Shown here: positions 47,401-60,985 of the stretch, piece by piece
Numbering within the stretch: position 1 is the first letter of the stretch
How the letters are laid out: the number at the start of each line of letters is the position of its first letter
NCBI GenBank assembly: GCA_008933995.1
Contig: WARS01000034.1
Coordinates: 2,247,501 to 2,311,500 of the forward strand
Length of the DNA: 64,000 nucleotides
Source of the DNA: Datnioides undecimradiatus
Taxonomy: Eukaryota; Chordata; Actinopteri; Lobotiformes; Datnioididae
Direction: 5' to 3'
Notes under the pieces: generated by a model
Told to the model about the DNA's origin: nothing
The model's input: the letters and a program-made list of their open reading frames with translations, nothing else
Databases searched by the model: none
Program-made: the position numbers and the translations under genes

Positions 47401-48191
47401 CTTACAGTGAATAACAACATGCTATCATCTATTGACTCTGAACCTGCTCAGTATGAATTAGATTAGCTGCTCCAACAAGCAGGTATGGTGTGCACGGTCA
47501 GTAGTTCGTAGTAGTTAGTCAGTAGTAGTACCATTCCTGTTAATTTAACTGACAAACTTACAAGCAGCCACTAATTAGCTAGCCCTCCATTAAAGAAATA
47601 GTTACTGTCTGCGCAACTGAAATGGTTGTAATTGCATTTATAAACACTCAACACTGCCCTTTAATGAGAACTTGCATGGTTTAGCTAACATCAGTGTCTG
47701 AGAGGAATGATGCCCATGCTCGTGCTTTCTGCTGGCCGCTGTCAAAGTTCAGCTCAAATGATCAGTCACATACTCTGCAGCTGATCTGATGAAAAATCAC
47801 TGAGTTAATGTGAAACTGAATGATCTCAGCTGGAATCAGAACGGAATTCATAAGGCTGCTTTCTTACACAGATAATTATTAAAGATTAACATGTTTTAGA
47901 TAAATATTCTTTACATAACTGTGCATTTCACAAACAGTTCATATCTCAAAAATATAAATCAGCTGACTAAACAGTCGGTCTCTAAATCATTCGCTCCTCC
48001 AAATAAAGCTTTACTAACTTTTCATTTTCACAATAGGGGAACTGGAAATAACTAAGAGTCTTAAAAAAAAAAGCACAGTTAACATGCTATGCTAACTAGC
48101 ATGTGGCTAGTGGAGGCAGCAAGCAGGTTTAATATGTGCTAAAAAGATATTTAAATATGTGACATAACAGATCATTTATCAGTGTAAACTG
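41491..48191. other. Unassigned stretch
   Basis: No exon or mobile-element coding motif is supported. A C/T-rich low-complexity tract lies at about 44790-45070. The T run at 44697-44711 is simple repeat. Confidence 0.4.
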
Positions 48192-49039
48192 CACTGTAAA
48201 ACCTGATAAGTTACTTCAACTCAAACCATATGAGGAAACCGATTGCCTTGCCTTATTTAAGTTTACTAACTCAAACAGTTAAAGGTCAGCAAAGTATTTG
48301 ATTCGAGTACAAGTAACTGAAGTATTTATCGTTAATCTAACTTTAAAAAATTAAAGAAATGAAGTTAATTGTTTTAGTTCCATTCAGTTAGTTGTACTTC
48401 AAAATATCAAGTATTTTTACAATTATAACTTATTTTAAATGTGTTAATGTAGTATATCTGAATTAAGCAATCATAACTTAAATATATGTATTTCACATAA
48501 GTTACCATTTAAGTTGAATTAACTATAAGGCAAATTATTACATCATAGTTATGTTTACTTCAAACTTAGTTCATTTGAGGAAACCGAATGCCTTATGCTG
48601 TTTAAGTTGAATAAACACAAAAGAACACCCACACATTTACCACAACTTAAAACATTAAGATGAAATCTTAACACATTCTTCAAACATTTTAACCTTTACA
48701 TTTTTTATGTGGTATCACAAATATAAAATCAAAATATACTGTGGTTGTTTTTGTTTACACTTGTAGCAGAACAGCAGAGCTGCAGTGTTGTGTTGCCGCA
48801 AAGTGTACATGCAAAACTGAACACTTTTGCACTGAGATATAAAGGCATACATTTTTCAGCCCTATTATAAAAATCAAAACATTCTGTAAATGACTAAATT
48901 TAGTAAACAAGAAGCATGAGAGTGCTTTAACTTTTAACATTAACATTTTTTAGAACATTGTCAACATTAAATATGTGCAATATTCTTTTGAAAAGTGTGT
49001 GTTTCAGACAATGCTGACTTTCAAAAAACCCTATTACTC

Positions 49040-49301
49040 TAGCTCATTTCTTAAGGTTTGTAACTTCAAGATTGAGGAGGACAACATGAATAAACGTAGC
49101 TTCTCAGGGTAGCTCAAAAGCATAGATCAGTCCAAACAAAATCACCAGAGAGTCTGGCCAAGATGTGTGAGTCATTACAACCTGATCCTCGAGGATGATT
49201 GACACATGGTGGGTTTCAAAGGGAAGTTCTCCACGCACATCACCTTCACTCAACACAGCCACGAGAGCCACTGCTCCCTCCTCAGTTAACGTCAACTCAT
49301 C
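49040..49301 (-). pseudogene. Last exon of transposon-associated gene in the CACTG element
   Basis: After TTTTCAG it reads DELTLTEEGAVALVAVLSEG, THHVSIILEDQVVMTHTSWP and DSLVILFGLIYAFEL. It then shifts by one base to YPEKLR and ends in a stop near 49040. The pattern (VSIILEDQVV, LFGLIYA, YPEKL) is that of a large family of uncharacterised teleost proteins. Confidence 0.65.
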
Positions 49302-49507
49302 CTGAAAAGGGAATACAATACATGATAATGTTATCTCCGATGATGCACAGAGATATAAAGAGATGAGCAGGGAGTCCAGCAGCTCAGTTATGTAAACGCT
49401 TAATATGTCTTCTGAGTAAGGGGATATGAAACCTTAAGTAAACATAACTGATGAAATTGTTGATTTCTATTTGCAACATGGATGAATGTAAAGAAAACAA
49501 AATATAC

Positions 49508-49603
49508 CTTGCAAGTTTTGAAGATCTCTGATGAATCCTCCTTTAAGTACAGTGGTAGACCCGCCAGGGCTGCTGTTCTAGCTGCAGTTATGTCATTCTT
49601 GTC
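49508..49603 (-). pseudogene. Exon of transposon-associated gene
   Basis: It reads DKNDITAARTAALAGLPLYL and KEDSSEIFKTCK between CAACAG acceptor and AAG/GTATAT donor. L-PLYLKED-SE-FKTC is a hallmark of the same teleost family. Confidence 0.7.
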
Positions 49604-49702
49604 CTGTTGAGCAAACACAGTGTACGGTATGCGTGGGGGCTAGTGGGGGGACGCTGTTCACATGCACCATGAATGTAATGCAAACAAAAAAAAAATCATT
49701 AC

Positions 49703-49864
49703 CTTTTCCTCATGTGCAGTTAAAACTTCCTCCATTTTATGACCAAAACTTCCAGTTGTCCTCTTTGTGTAAAGTTTTAGCAGCTGAGGAGTATACTTGT
49801 CAAGTGCAGCAAAGAAGGAACATGGTAGATTTTGATTGGTGATTCGATGGAATTCAGTGTAGAG
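49703..49864 (-). pseudogene. Exon of transposon-associated gene
   Basis: It reads LYTEFHRITNQNLPCSFFAA, LDKYTPQLLKLYTKRTTGSF, GHKMEEVLTAHEEK in one frame, with TTGCAG acceptor and AAG/GTAATG donor. Confidence 0.72.
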
Positions 49865-50129
49865 CTGCAAGGAGACGAGAACAGAAATACTGAATGTTTT
49901 TAGACAAATCAAGCTTACCATATAATACAACTCATTCTTACTATAGGTCCAGCACTGCTTAAATGATGACTTCCATGATATGTCTATCTCATTAAAGAGA
50001 CACAAAAGTTGTGCCTTCAATGGCTACCTGTTTTGTGCCATATACAATATGGCTGTCTGTGATGCTTGATATTAAGGCATGTGTAGGCAATGACTCAACA
50101 TAGACAGAGTCAACTTTTGAAGTCTGTAC

Positions 50130-50338
50130 CAGTGGCTTGAAAAACCTTGGAGGACAACTGGAATGCCATCATGTGTTGGTGTCTCTGCCAAAGTTTGTCA
50201 TGAGTGTCATGAACTGTCTTTTTGAAAACTTTGTGCTTCCCCTCAAATCTCATTGTCCAAAGATGCAGGAATGGACCAAAGCACTTTATGAGATGAGGGT
50301 AGTGTTCAATGTAATGATGTTTGGGTCGCAGTCATAAG
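50130..50338 (-). pseudogene. Exon of transposon-associated gene with KHH...HYP motif
   Basis: It reads LRPKHHYIEHYPHLIKCFGP, FLHLWTMRFEGKHKVFKKTV, HDTHDKLWQRHQHMMAFQLS in one frame after CCTTACAG. KHH-HYP---CFGP--TMRFE-KH--FK is the repeated signature of transposon-linked proteins in fish and invertebrates. A TGA lies in the same frame near the exon start. Confidence 0.72.
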
Positions 50339-51039
50339 CTGTAAGGAATTACAAAAACCACACAATTTACATTTCCACATGGTTTATATACATCAAAACA
50401 GCAGTAGTTTGTCATAATCAAGGCAGTAACTGTAACTTTTTGTTTCAGTCAGTGGCTTATGAATCTCTCAACTGTATTATTATTATTATTTTATCCTTGT
50501 ATATGAACAGTATACTAACTAGTTAAACCAGAACGTAGTCCCAGAGAACAACGTGGCCGGAAGCACCAAGTCGAGCTCAGCTTAACAGTATTTAATTAAT
50601 TAAGTCTGTGACGAGCACGGGATGTAATGTACCACTGACATTTTCTTTGCCTTTTTCTCATTAAATGATTTAAACCTGCATCGTGCCCTCATTTGAAGTT
50701 ATCGATACTCTCAAGTCGTTAAACGTTTATCATTTTGAACACGACTAAAACAAGGGAAAAATTACTCTCCAAAAGCTATTGGCTAACAAAAAGTCAACAC
50801 AGCACAGTAAAACTTACACAAAACGACCTAATCGTCCCTCACAAGTTTACCTCACAGGCAAGAGTGAATTTAATCCTTTTCGAAAATATTTTTTTCCTGA
50901 ACCACGAAGGTCCTCAGTTTACAGACTAGCAAATTAACGCTAAGCTAACGATGCAGTTAGCTAGCTATGGTAGCCGCACAACGTACAAAAAGGTTGAGAA
51001 GCACGTTGAAAAAATAACTGAACGTTACCTTGTTAGGAA

Positions 51040-51240
51040 CACAAACCCATATACCGTCCCTGTGTCCCAGTCGTCCCGACTCGCCGCGGAAAGTACCTCG
51101 CATCAAACAAACCCACTGCACACAGCGACCCAACCGCTACTCTCCCGCGTCGCTGAATTTCGAATGCGGAGTGCAAAGCGGTCTCTTCCGGTCACGTTCA
51201 ACTGTCACGTCCTTGTTCAGTCTGTTCATGCCGTGTGCAC
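51040..51240 (-). promoter_or_regulatory. CpG-rich candidate promoter region of the CACTG element gene
   Basis: This stretch is richer in C, G and CpG (CCCGACTCGCCGCGG, CTCCCGCGTCGC) than its AT-rich surroundings. It lies upstream of the four minus-strand exons. Promoter function is inferred from position and composition only. Confidence 0.35.
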
Positions 51241-54200
51241 TGGCTGAAACAGGAGATTTGCCATTCGTAACATAATTACAACGTAATACAACAAAATGGG
51301 CCCGCCATTGTCCTAATACAAATAAAATACTGAGTAAGAGTGAAAATGTTCTTTAGAGCTCATGTGGTGATGATATGAGACATCCTGACTTGTTAAAACC
51401 CGGCAGTCCTAAACCCAAACAAAACATGCTTTCACATTTGATTTTCAGGTATTTTTTAAGATCTTGAAATTTGGGGAATTACAGGGATGCACTTGTTCAA
51501 ATGTTTTACAAAAAACAAAAGGAACAATTAAGAATCCATAAGTCATATACATTTTTATATAATCAACTTAATGATAATGAACTAGTACAACAAAGTTTAT
51601 TTAATTTATCCTTACTTAAAATATGGCAAAAAGTGTGCTGTTTCAGTGTGCTCAGAACAAATGAGCTATAACTTCACTGATGTATTTTTGAGTGATGCTA
51701 TATTAATGTGAATGAGTGAACTCAACTTTTTTGCAGGATTAAGTTATTTAAACTTAGTTCTTGCATTAAGATGTGCTGTTAGGTTTTACAGTGTGCTGAA
51801 GAGAGGCAAAGTTCACAGTAAAACAAACTCTTCATCTACAGTTTCACGTGCAGTTGATCAGCATGTGATGTTTGTCAAAGACGGAACGAATGAAGTCTTG
51901 ACATGCAACAAAACAACACATGGGGCATAACTAGGCCACCGTACATCCTATATCCTGTTTACATCCCTACATTATTGAAGGGATGTAAATGTCATACTGG
52001 GTCTCCTGTTTGTCAGACCCTGAATCAGTACACACACAAACACACACACACACCTTCACAAGCCCCTCAGAATGGCCGACATATTGTACCTGCACTCAGT
52101 TTCAGTATTGTCAAAGCAGGCGGGCAGAGGCTGGAATTATAGATCATATGAATTATGGATTGAAGGGTCTGAAGAGAAAAAAGGAAGCATGTTGTTCTTT
52201 GTGTTTGTCCCCAAAAGGTTCAGTCAGGTGTTGCAGAGGTGGACTCACAGCAGGAGTCCTACGGAACGACAGAGCGGCGTTATAGAATAGGATTACTCTT
52301 CAATTGGCTTTACATTTTCTTTTGTGCCTTTTCATGTTTCAGTCACAGAAAACAAACGAGCCGCTGCCTGAAAATCAGAATATTCACAGTGTGACTGCAG
52401 CGACTCAGGGTTAATGTTACGTCACTGAGCAGCAGCAACATAATATTACTAATAATATTATGTTTAACTGTACCAGGAGTCAGTCCAACAGTATTTAACA
52501 ATGGTCCACTGACATTAATCACCAGAAGTGGTCATACCAGACCAAATAAGGCCATACAATAAAAGCCCTGATACAGTGAAGTGAGCAATGGTGCATTTGG
52601 CTGTTCACTCCAGCTTTTCATTTTAGATTAGGAATGTGTTATTTCCTCTTTCAAGTCATGTTACTATAATTATTTATACTGTAAAATACACATCATGACT
52701 GAATACAGTTTAAAAATAAGTAGAATAAAAACTTTAAAAAGATCAACCATTTCAGCCGAGGAACATTTTCACTTTAAGATATTGTGCAGAAGTCCCTCAC
52801 GATGTTCGTCCAAAGCGCTGTAGCAAACAGCGTAGTGCTGATAATTGAATGAAATGGCTCTGCTCGTCCCAGCAGCGGGTCTTGACCTTTGCCATATGTC
52901 ATCTGTTTCATCTCCCATCTTGTCTCGCACCATCAGAAATGCAATGAGTACTGAAATATTCAGTAATTCAAACATGCAGTATGGCTTCTGCATGAAATCA
53001 TTCAATCCGTTTTGAATATCAAGCAGGCAAAAAGGGATTCCTCTCCGCTATGTCATAATTTATTTTGCACACTCACCGCGGCACATTTTCATAGATTGCT
53101 GTTTGTCAAGTACAGTACAACCAATTTCAGCCGGTGCTCTGTTTTCCTGCATGTCCTCCTCTCAATATTCCCGTCTCATTCAATTTTTAATTGCAGCTCA
53201 TAGGATTTATAGCAGACTCTGTTCCTCAGATCAGCCATAACCACCTTGTTTACGACCACATTTTCAATGTCTCACTGAAAACAGGGTCCAAGTTACGACA
53301 CAATTCGTAGACGGCGTTCTGTCATGTGATTTGAATGATTTAACAGCAGAAAATGGAAAGCGTTTTTCACGCGAACACTGACACACTCCGCGGTGCGTCC
53401 GAGATGGTTAACCATGAGCATTAGATATTCTCCATGCGAGGTTCCAGCGCATTCCCCACAGGGCCATCCGCATTAACTGAAACTCACAAATCAGAGTGTG
53501 ATTGATGTGTGGTCTGGCTGTGCAGGAACTAAAGCGCTTGATTGATGTAGCATGCCAAAGAGGAAATAGCAGGGTGTTGATGAGGTGTGTCTACAACACT
53601 GAATTTTGTTGTCATAAAATAGAAAGGATGGTTCTGCATCTCAGGCAGAGTGACCTTTTTTATTTATTTTTTAAAATTTTGTTGCATTTTGTAGTTTGGG
53701 GACGTCGACTCTACATGGAGAAACAACAGAAATTTGAATCTGTGCAGAAGCGACGTGCTGTATTTGCTCCCTGTAATTTGCCTGCCTGTGACAGCTGTAT
53801 TAACATGTAATAATGGGGCCATTAGCCACCGCTGATGACAGTGGTCAACTCTGATGCATGGCTTGCACAATGCAAAACCCACTTTCCTGCCTCCCTCTCT
53901 CACACATTCCCTTTTTCTGTCCTCCTGCTGTCGATGAATTGACTTTGGATGCAGCAGATCCTAGGAGACGAGCGCCCCCCCCCCCACACACACACTTCTT
54001 TCCTGTGATTTGTAATTTACATGATCAGCTCTTCAGAAGAGAGGGATGTTTCTTATGATGCAGGTGTACACTTGGCCAACTCAAAGCTCTCGTGACCCTA
54101 AAGCTCACTTACATGGCTGAGTCATGTGATGTACATGAAAGGAAGTAATTGTTACTGTGAATCACTGCGTTCACTCGGGCACTCCTGTTTTCCATCTCTC

Positions 54201-54451
54201 CTCCCTCGTGTAAAAAGAATCGGAGCGTTTTTCTTCAGCTGACAATTCCGCTTTTTCGAATGTTCCAGTGACATATTTTGTTTTGTCCAGTAGATAAACC
54301 AAACTTTCCATGCTGTGAGCTCTCAGACCCTCATGATGGTTTTCTGGCTTTTGCCAACAGCCTGAGGCCATGGACACAGTTCTTTACTTTGTCTGTTACT
54401 GTTAAACTGTAGAGAAACCTGGGGTGTATGGTAAAGTATTTCCAGCATAAC

Positions 54452-54453
<2 letters not shown>

Positions 54454-54494
<41 letters not shown>
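54454..54494. repeat. (GT)n microsatellite
   Basis: This is an unbroken GT run of about 20 units. Confidence 0.97.
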
Positions 54495-54495
<1 letters not shown>

Positions 54496-55149
54496 TTTTA
54501 ATCTTGACTACAGTTTACACATTTGTTTGTGTCCTGCAGTGTGCTCAAAGTACTGCCACATTTCAGAGCTGTGTTTCCTGAATCTGTCTCAAAACATAGT
54601 TTGTTTCTTTTCCAACAGTGTGAGGCCAGCAGCTCTTTTAGTTGAGTTGTGGTGCACAGGCAGCATAACAGGGTTAGAACCTGGGTTTTGTTTAGCTTTG
54701 ATTGATCAGATTCCACAAATGACAATTTTATGTTTTCTAGTAAAGCAAAGACAACTCCTGCTGTTACTCAGCTGTTGATTACTTATTGCTGTTTATTCTC
54801 AGACACTGAAAATACTCATCATTTCTCATTCATCAGTCTTTTGCACATATAGCACTTTGTTTGTCCCATCATTCTTCCATCCATTTAACATAATTTGGTT
54901 GTCAGTTTAAATCAAAACACTCGCATACTGTATGTACATATCCTTGAGATCCACCCACCCACCCCTTTAGATGAAAGCAAGTGAGACATGACGGTGTCAC
55001 CAGCCAATTTTCATAAACACAAACACGATCTAAGAATATTCACTCGCTGTCTCTCTGTCGTGTATTCGTTTCCACTACTAAGATTTGCAGCAGCTTTGGA
55101 TTGTGACTTGTCAGGATTTCACCAAAGGTGTGATTCTAACGTCACCCCT

Positions 55150-55174
55150 GTGTGTGTGTGTGTGTGTGTGTGTG
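55150..55174. repeat. (GT)n microsatellite, followed by (GA)n and (CA)n
   Basis: A GT run is followed by GCGTGCAAGAGAGAGAGAG and a CA run to about 55206. It is a compound repeat. Confidence 0.95.
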
Positions 55175-55778
55175 CGTGCAAGAGAGAGAGAGACGCACAC
55201 ACACACCTGCTTGTTGCAGTCACCTAACACTGACAAAATAAATAGCAACAAGGCAGCACAGCTCCCTGGGAAATGACATGCAACTAACAAGATTTCACCT
55301 CAAAGTCCGCCATCTGGAGTTACACATCTTGAGTTGACAACTGTGATTATTGGCTGAAAGGGCTGAAGAGCAGCACATGCATGCACGTATGTGCTCGTAC
55401 AGCTTTTTCCACCTTTGGAAACCACACTGGTGTGTTTGTAGTCAACCAAGTGGCAAGTTAGTCTTGGTAGGGGCTATAATGACTTTTGATTAAATGTTCT
55501 TTTTAGGATTACCACCTGCTGCCACATAACACACACAGGATACACATGCACGCTAGGCTGATGTGGGTATCACGTTGATGTGTTGATTTAGTAGCTTTAA
55601 CATCCATACACAGGCAAGGGCAGAAACAGTGGAAAGAGGAGAAGAAAAGGCTGAATACCCGTCTGATTGGGTTATAAATACTGTCAATGGGGTCTCTGCC
55701 TCATAAAGATTATCTGTAGCACACAGAGCACAGAGGCAAACAGTGTATGTTTGTGGCATTGGACGGGGGGAGGTTGGA

Positions 55779-55782
<4 letters not shown>

Positions 55783-55810
<28 letters not shown>
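55783..55810. repeat. (GT)n microsatellite
   Basis: This is an unbroken GT run of about 14 units. Confidence 0.96.
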
Positions 55811-55811
<1 letters not shown>

Positions 55812-58800
55812 ACGGAGATATAGAGAGACAGAGAAAGAGAAAGGCAGAGTGTGCATTCAGAAAAATTCCATCCGGAGTGTCTTCAGCTTGCAGGGATGAA
55901 GCCTGAATATTTTATTTGACTCGAGCGAGCTCAAAAGAAGACACGCAAAAAAAAAAGAGGCTCCAGCTTCTGAACGAGTCGGTGTGTTTAAAGGTTCTCC
56001 ACTTCACATGATTGCACCCTTCACACGTCTTATAGATGGGTTTTGTGGCACCAGTCCAATTATGCAATCATGCGCCTGGAATGGAGGCTTTAAAAGAGCA
56101 CTCCAATCAATACTGTGGGCATTTAGCCCAAATCCTCAATATGGGAGTAGTGTGTCTCCAAGATCATTTACAAAATAGTTGGCTTAAACACACACATGCT
56201 GCAAAATATAGCAACTGCTGTCTTTGATAAAGCTTGTAATAGAGACTTTGGAGATTTTTCAGTGACAAGGTGCAGGAAGGTGTTGGGTCATTGTCTCCCT
56301 ATGTGTATTGAGTGCTATCCAAATGTTCTGACACTGCACAGAACAGGCAAAAACCATATCCTGATTTAAAGGTGGCCTCTTCAGAGTAGTCACCTTGTGC
56401 AGTGAAAGACTCTTGAAGTGGTTGCTGTCACCAAATCTAGAAAATGGAGCGAACGAGGAGCCGTGATTGTGTCTTTACATGCCCGTGTGCCTGTGCTGTG
56501 CCTTTTCAAAGGAGAACCAAAGCACCACTGCCACATTTCAGAGAAGGGGAGGTATCGCACACCGCACGCACAAGTGGTCACATTATGGCCTGTAACTGTG
56601 GCCTGTAACTATGTTCTCACTGGTGATTGCACAACGTAATTCAGTCTGACTAAATTTATATTTAGCAGTAGTTACCGCTTGTAGATTGCATGGTCATTAC
56701 TGTGCAATTCTGGTTCGAGGAACAGCACACTTTATATTGGCTTTGGCTATGAGTGCTTAAAATGAAATAATAATACACTAAAACTTATTCTCTGATTTAA
56801 TGAGTCTCTGTGTTGATTGGACAACAGCTCAAGCTCATAGACAAGGACCCAGAGGCTTTCAAGCCAACCAGCCACACTTACTAAACTGGCATAAATCAAT
56901 TTATGTGATTAGGACAGCAATCAGTTGTGGATAAATTAATGAACAAGTTACATAATATTTGTTTGGAAGAAATTCTCTAATAGCAGCAGAATCCATAATT
57001 GCACAGTAGAGGAGCTTAGGAGTGGGTTATCTGTCCAAGTGTATATTAGCTGTGCCCATGACCAGAGTATATGTCAACCACCTGTCGCGACTAACCAAAC
57101 TAAAGCTCAGTTAGCCACTCAGATACAACAGTAAACTAGCTACCTCATCTTTCACTGGTGCTGGTTCTCACTGGGTCTCCACCTCGTGGGCAGCCTGTCC
57201 CACTGGGACTGTGAGAAGTTCAAAATATCTGTCTTGTTCCGTGTATGCCACCATTTCTTCCAGTGAATGAGCTGTTTCCAGCGCACGCTGGAACTGTCAG
57301 CCCATCGACTATCCTGAAAATGCCAGAGTATAAAGGTATTTCAGTGGTTTTCTGAGGCTATTGTAAGTTTGACTCTCTGAAGGCTCTTTGAGTCAAATCA
57401 AACCTGTGATCATTTCCAAATACCAAAAATACATTTATTCTAAATTCCTGAAAATTTGACTGCTATTAGATGAAAATATTACAACACAAGATTAAATACC
57501 ACGGGCACAGAATTAAAAGGTATCTTAATATCAAGTCAAAAGGGGAGACTCCAGGTGCATTTCCAAAATGCCACCCCCTGGCCCAGTTACTGCTCCTCTG
57601 AACATTGGACGTCTGCACGCTGACAGTGTTTTTGTCTCCGGCTTCTCCTCTGGCATCTGGCCTCGTCCTCTCCTGAATCCAGAGAGAGCGCTCTGCAAGG
57701 TAGCAGCTGCCAGAAGATTGGTGTTGATTCTGCCTCAGGTTTGTTTTTTTGCAGTCTGCTATTTCAAATGCAAATAAAAACCTCGGCGGGGCGAGGAAAC
57801 ATCACAGCGTAGATTGGCATTCCAGCTGACTAGCTACGCTAAATTTCTGAAGTTAGTCAGTTATGTGAAAGCGCAGCAGAGACGGGGGACGGTGTGTAAC
57901 ACAGGTTGGACGTAAAGACGGAAAACATTTTATTTTCCTCACATCGCTCATCCATTAAAACACCCACTGGACTGGCTGGTGCGGAGCGTCTTCAAGGCCT
58001 GTTGTATGAATCGGATAAAAACAAACGTGCACTTAAATGTCTTTCATTCCAGCTCCGTAGAAACATGGAGGGAGTGAACAGAAACGGGTCACTCCAAAGC
58101 GGGACCCTGATCACGGTTTGTTTTTTGGCTCAGGGGATTTTTAATCTGCTTTTGGAGCCGATCGGGATGTTTTGTTTTAAATCCTGACTTGATAAAAAAC
58201 CAATGGGATTGTGTGGTTTATTATTCTACGAGGCAGATGCCAACTTGAGCTTAAACTTGGAGCTGAAGGCATCAGTGTCTAGAAGCATTATCATCAAATC
58301 AAAGCCGAAGTGGCTAAAAAAGGCTAAAATCCTAAATGTTTGTCTGAGTCTCTGGGTACAGACACCAGTGACGCTATCAAAAATAGCCCAGTAGCCAACC
58401 TCAGGAGTGTGTTTGTGTGCACGCTCAGTGGTGACAGCTGGTGGACGAGATGACTTTGACTCAGGTTCCCCCTCACAGGATCCAGAAAGGCTAACAGAGC
58501 TGTCACAGATGTTTGGACGACGGCTGCTCATTTCTCTTAATCACTCCCCTGTAATGACTGTGATGGTCAGAGGATTTCCCCTGAGCCACGCCGGGCAAAC
58601 ACAATGAAACAGGAGATCGAGCTGAGGAAACGCCAATGAGATATGAACTATCTGGGCACCTGTGGATGTTTACTCATCCACTGAGCTAACAGTGTCTGTC
58701 ACCATAGCATTCTGTCTTATATCTGTGCACAAATGAGCATTGGGATTTTTATATTGTATATTGTATTATATATTGTAATATGATTTTAACATTAGTCATG

Positions 58801-60865
58801 CTCCTTGCTGCCCTTTTTTTTAAACCCAGGATTGACTTTGTTAAATGTCAAGTGGACATTCCCCTAATCTGAAGACAATGGAGGACAGCTGTTATGATGT
58901 TCCTAAAAACATTTAAACTTGAGAGAGTCACATTGAGTTCTTCTTGTTTTGTTTGGAATTTTAAGGACACGTGAAGGCAGTAGATTATGTATTCTGTTCA
59001 TTTCTTGCCCTAAAAATAACAAACTGCAGCTCGTCACTGTGCGGCACAATGGCGGCTGCAGAAATAGAGGAATTCACCATAAAATAATGACAGAGGTTTC
59101 AGTGGAACGGACAGAGAGAAACGTCTAACTTTCATCAAACGTTGCTGGAGGCTGAGATAAAGTTGCGATATCTGTGGCCGTAATGATGGCAGCCGGTTTG
59201 CAGATGATGCCATCACGTTGGTGTTTTGATCGGAAGATTTCCCCGTAGATAGATGAAGATTTATCTCCATAAAACCAACGCATGAAACTATTTTGGTCAG
59301 ATTTCCCCAGAGTTCCTATTTGTTACTTTAGGCACCCAGACAGAAACAGGATGCATCTTTAATGAAGCCGTCAGTAGCGGGCATTGTGAGACGCTGCTCT
59401 GCTGCTGAGTTGTAAACATTTCTGCATATGGCTGAAAGTCAGATGAACCTAGCCAACAAGCAGATTTCCCTCGAGTTTCCATTAATGAAAACCCTCAGAT
59501 GAGGCCCAAATGTTTTGTGGGTTGCAAGTTGTCGGATATGTTTGTGCATGCGGCACATGCCTTCATTCCGCTATCCAATTTGCAGCTGTAATGAAAACGA
59601 CACTCGGTTTTCATTTTTAAACTCGTCCGAATATCAGATTGCTTTATTTAGACAGGCAGGGTTTGTTTGTTCACCAGCGGCTTGCCTTCATCCATCTCAC
59701 GCCACTGGTAACATTTTAAATTGGTGGCTTTTCCCTTGACTTTCACATTTACCCTTGATTAACAATGAAATATTCTCTGCCCAGTGTAAACTAGTGCGTC
59801 TTTTGAAGCAACAGCCACCAAGCCATCCAGCTTTGATTGTTATTTTAGGAGTGTTTTAATACCAGACAGCGTAAATGATTCCCAATAAGTAGGCCAGGTA
59901 CCTGTGCCTGTACAGAGACTTTAATAACTGCCAATACTCCAGATGCTGTCATCTGAGTCCTGTGTTTAATGATGTTAACCCCACTCTGCCGTCTTGTTCG
60001 TCAAGATTCATTCTTGCAAAGCCATTTGAGAAACGACAGGCTTCATACTGTCGTCAAATTGCTGTGAAGTGTCCATTAACGCTGGCGGCCATAAACAAAA
60101 GTGCGACAAAACCCATTCATGCTGTAAACTACGCAGACGCAGCAATTTACTGCATCAATTATGGATATAGATGAGTGTATTGACGAGCAGATGTTTGTCA
60201 GGAACATAAAATGCTGAAATTGTTGTTTCATTATATGTTGGATGTGTTTGTCCTCCTGGCTCTGTGGTGAAGCTCATACAGTACCGCTGCATCTCAGGAA
60301 TTTGATTCCCTGTCCAAGAAGGCAACTTGTAACCAATAAATAATTAAAGCTGGAGATGGATGCACTGCCAGGGTTTTCTGTGCCATGATTACAGGATATT
60401 TTAAAGCTGGAAGTGTTCAAGACTGAAGCTTAGAGCTGAATTTGCTTCCAGCTCTCCATTTCAAAAGTCCTACACCAAAAATAAAATCAGAGTGTTTTAC
60501 TTGTGTTGGTTTGTCATATTTTATTCATCCAGTTAACTTTTCAGTCACATTTTCTGTACATATTATTGGGCAAAAGCCTGGTTGTCAAAGCCTGCTCTGG
60601 ACAAACCAGGGACAAAAATCTGGAGGCAAAAACCGAAGCGTTTATTATTCAACCGACTGCAGACAAATATGAAAATTTGATTTTAGAGAACTACAATCAG
60701 TGTATAAAATACAGTGTGTATTTGAGTTTGTATGGTCAGCTGTAGGAGGTGTCTACCCTCAGGTGACTAAAATCCAGCAGTAGCCTTAGAAAATGCAGAA
60801 GACAGGACAGAGGTGTCCTTGGCAGTAATTGCGGCTGTGTGCGTATTCAAACACGCCCTGCTAGC

Positions 60866-60985
60866 AGGCTTTATGCTAAGCTACGCTAACACATTGAGCT
60901 GACAGACGTGAGAGTGGTATTGATCATCTGATCCAGGCGCCAGAAAGAGATGAACTAAACAAATATCCCAAAAAGTCAAACTAGG
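60866..60985 (+). repeat. Dispersed repeat with ATGCTAAGCTA motif
   Basis: TTTATGCTAAGCTACGCTAAC, GACGTGAGAGTGGTATTGATC and CCCAAAAAGTCAAACTA follow in the order of a well-known short teleost interspersed repeat. It is related to 41385-41490. Confidence 0.6.

Larger units (their letters stand above)
48192..51793 (-). mobile_element. Candidate CACTG-ended (CMC-like) transposon with spliced gene remnant
   Basis: The left end CACTGTAAAACCT (48192) and right end AGGTTTTACAGTG (ending 51793) are inverted copies. The outer parts are AT-rich. The word GAGGAAACCGATTGCCTT at 48232 recurs near 48578 as GAGGAAACCGAATGCCTT. Between the ends lie four minus-strand exons and, at 51040-51240, a CpG-rich stretch that could be their promoter. 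CACTG termini recall the CACTA/Mirage/Chapaev group. No transposase core was recognised, so this would be an internally deleted or host-gene-carrying copy. A target duplication was not clear. Confidence 0.55.
51794..60865. other. Unassigned stretch with microsatellites
   Basis: No exon is supported. GT runs lie at 54454-54494, 55150-55174 and 55783-55810. A short hairpin TTACATCCCT/AGGGATGTAA lies at about 51959-51988. Confidence 0.4.

Noticed and set aside
57568-57777. Possible exon with a Pro-rich start
   Set aside because: It is a short open frame with no recognised motif and no neighbouring exons to support it.
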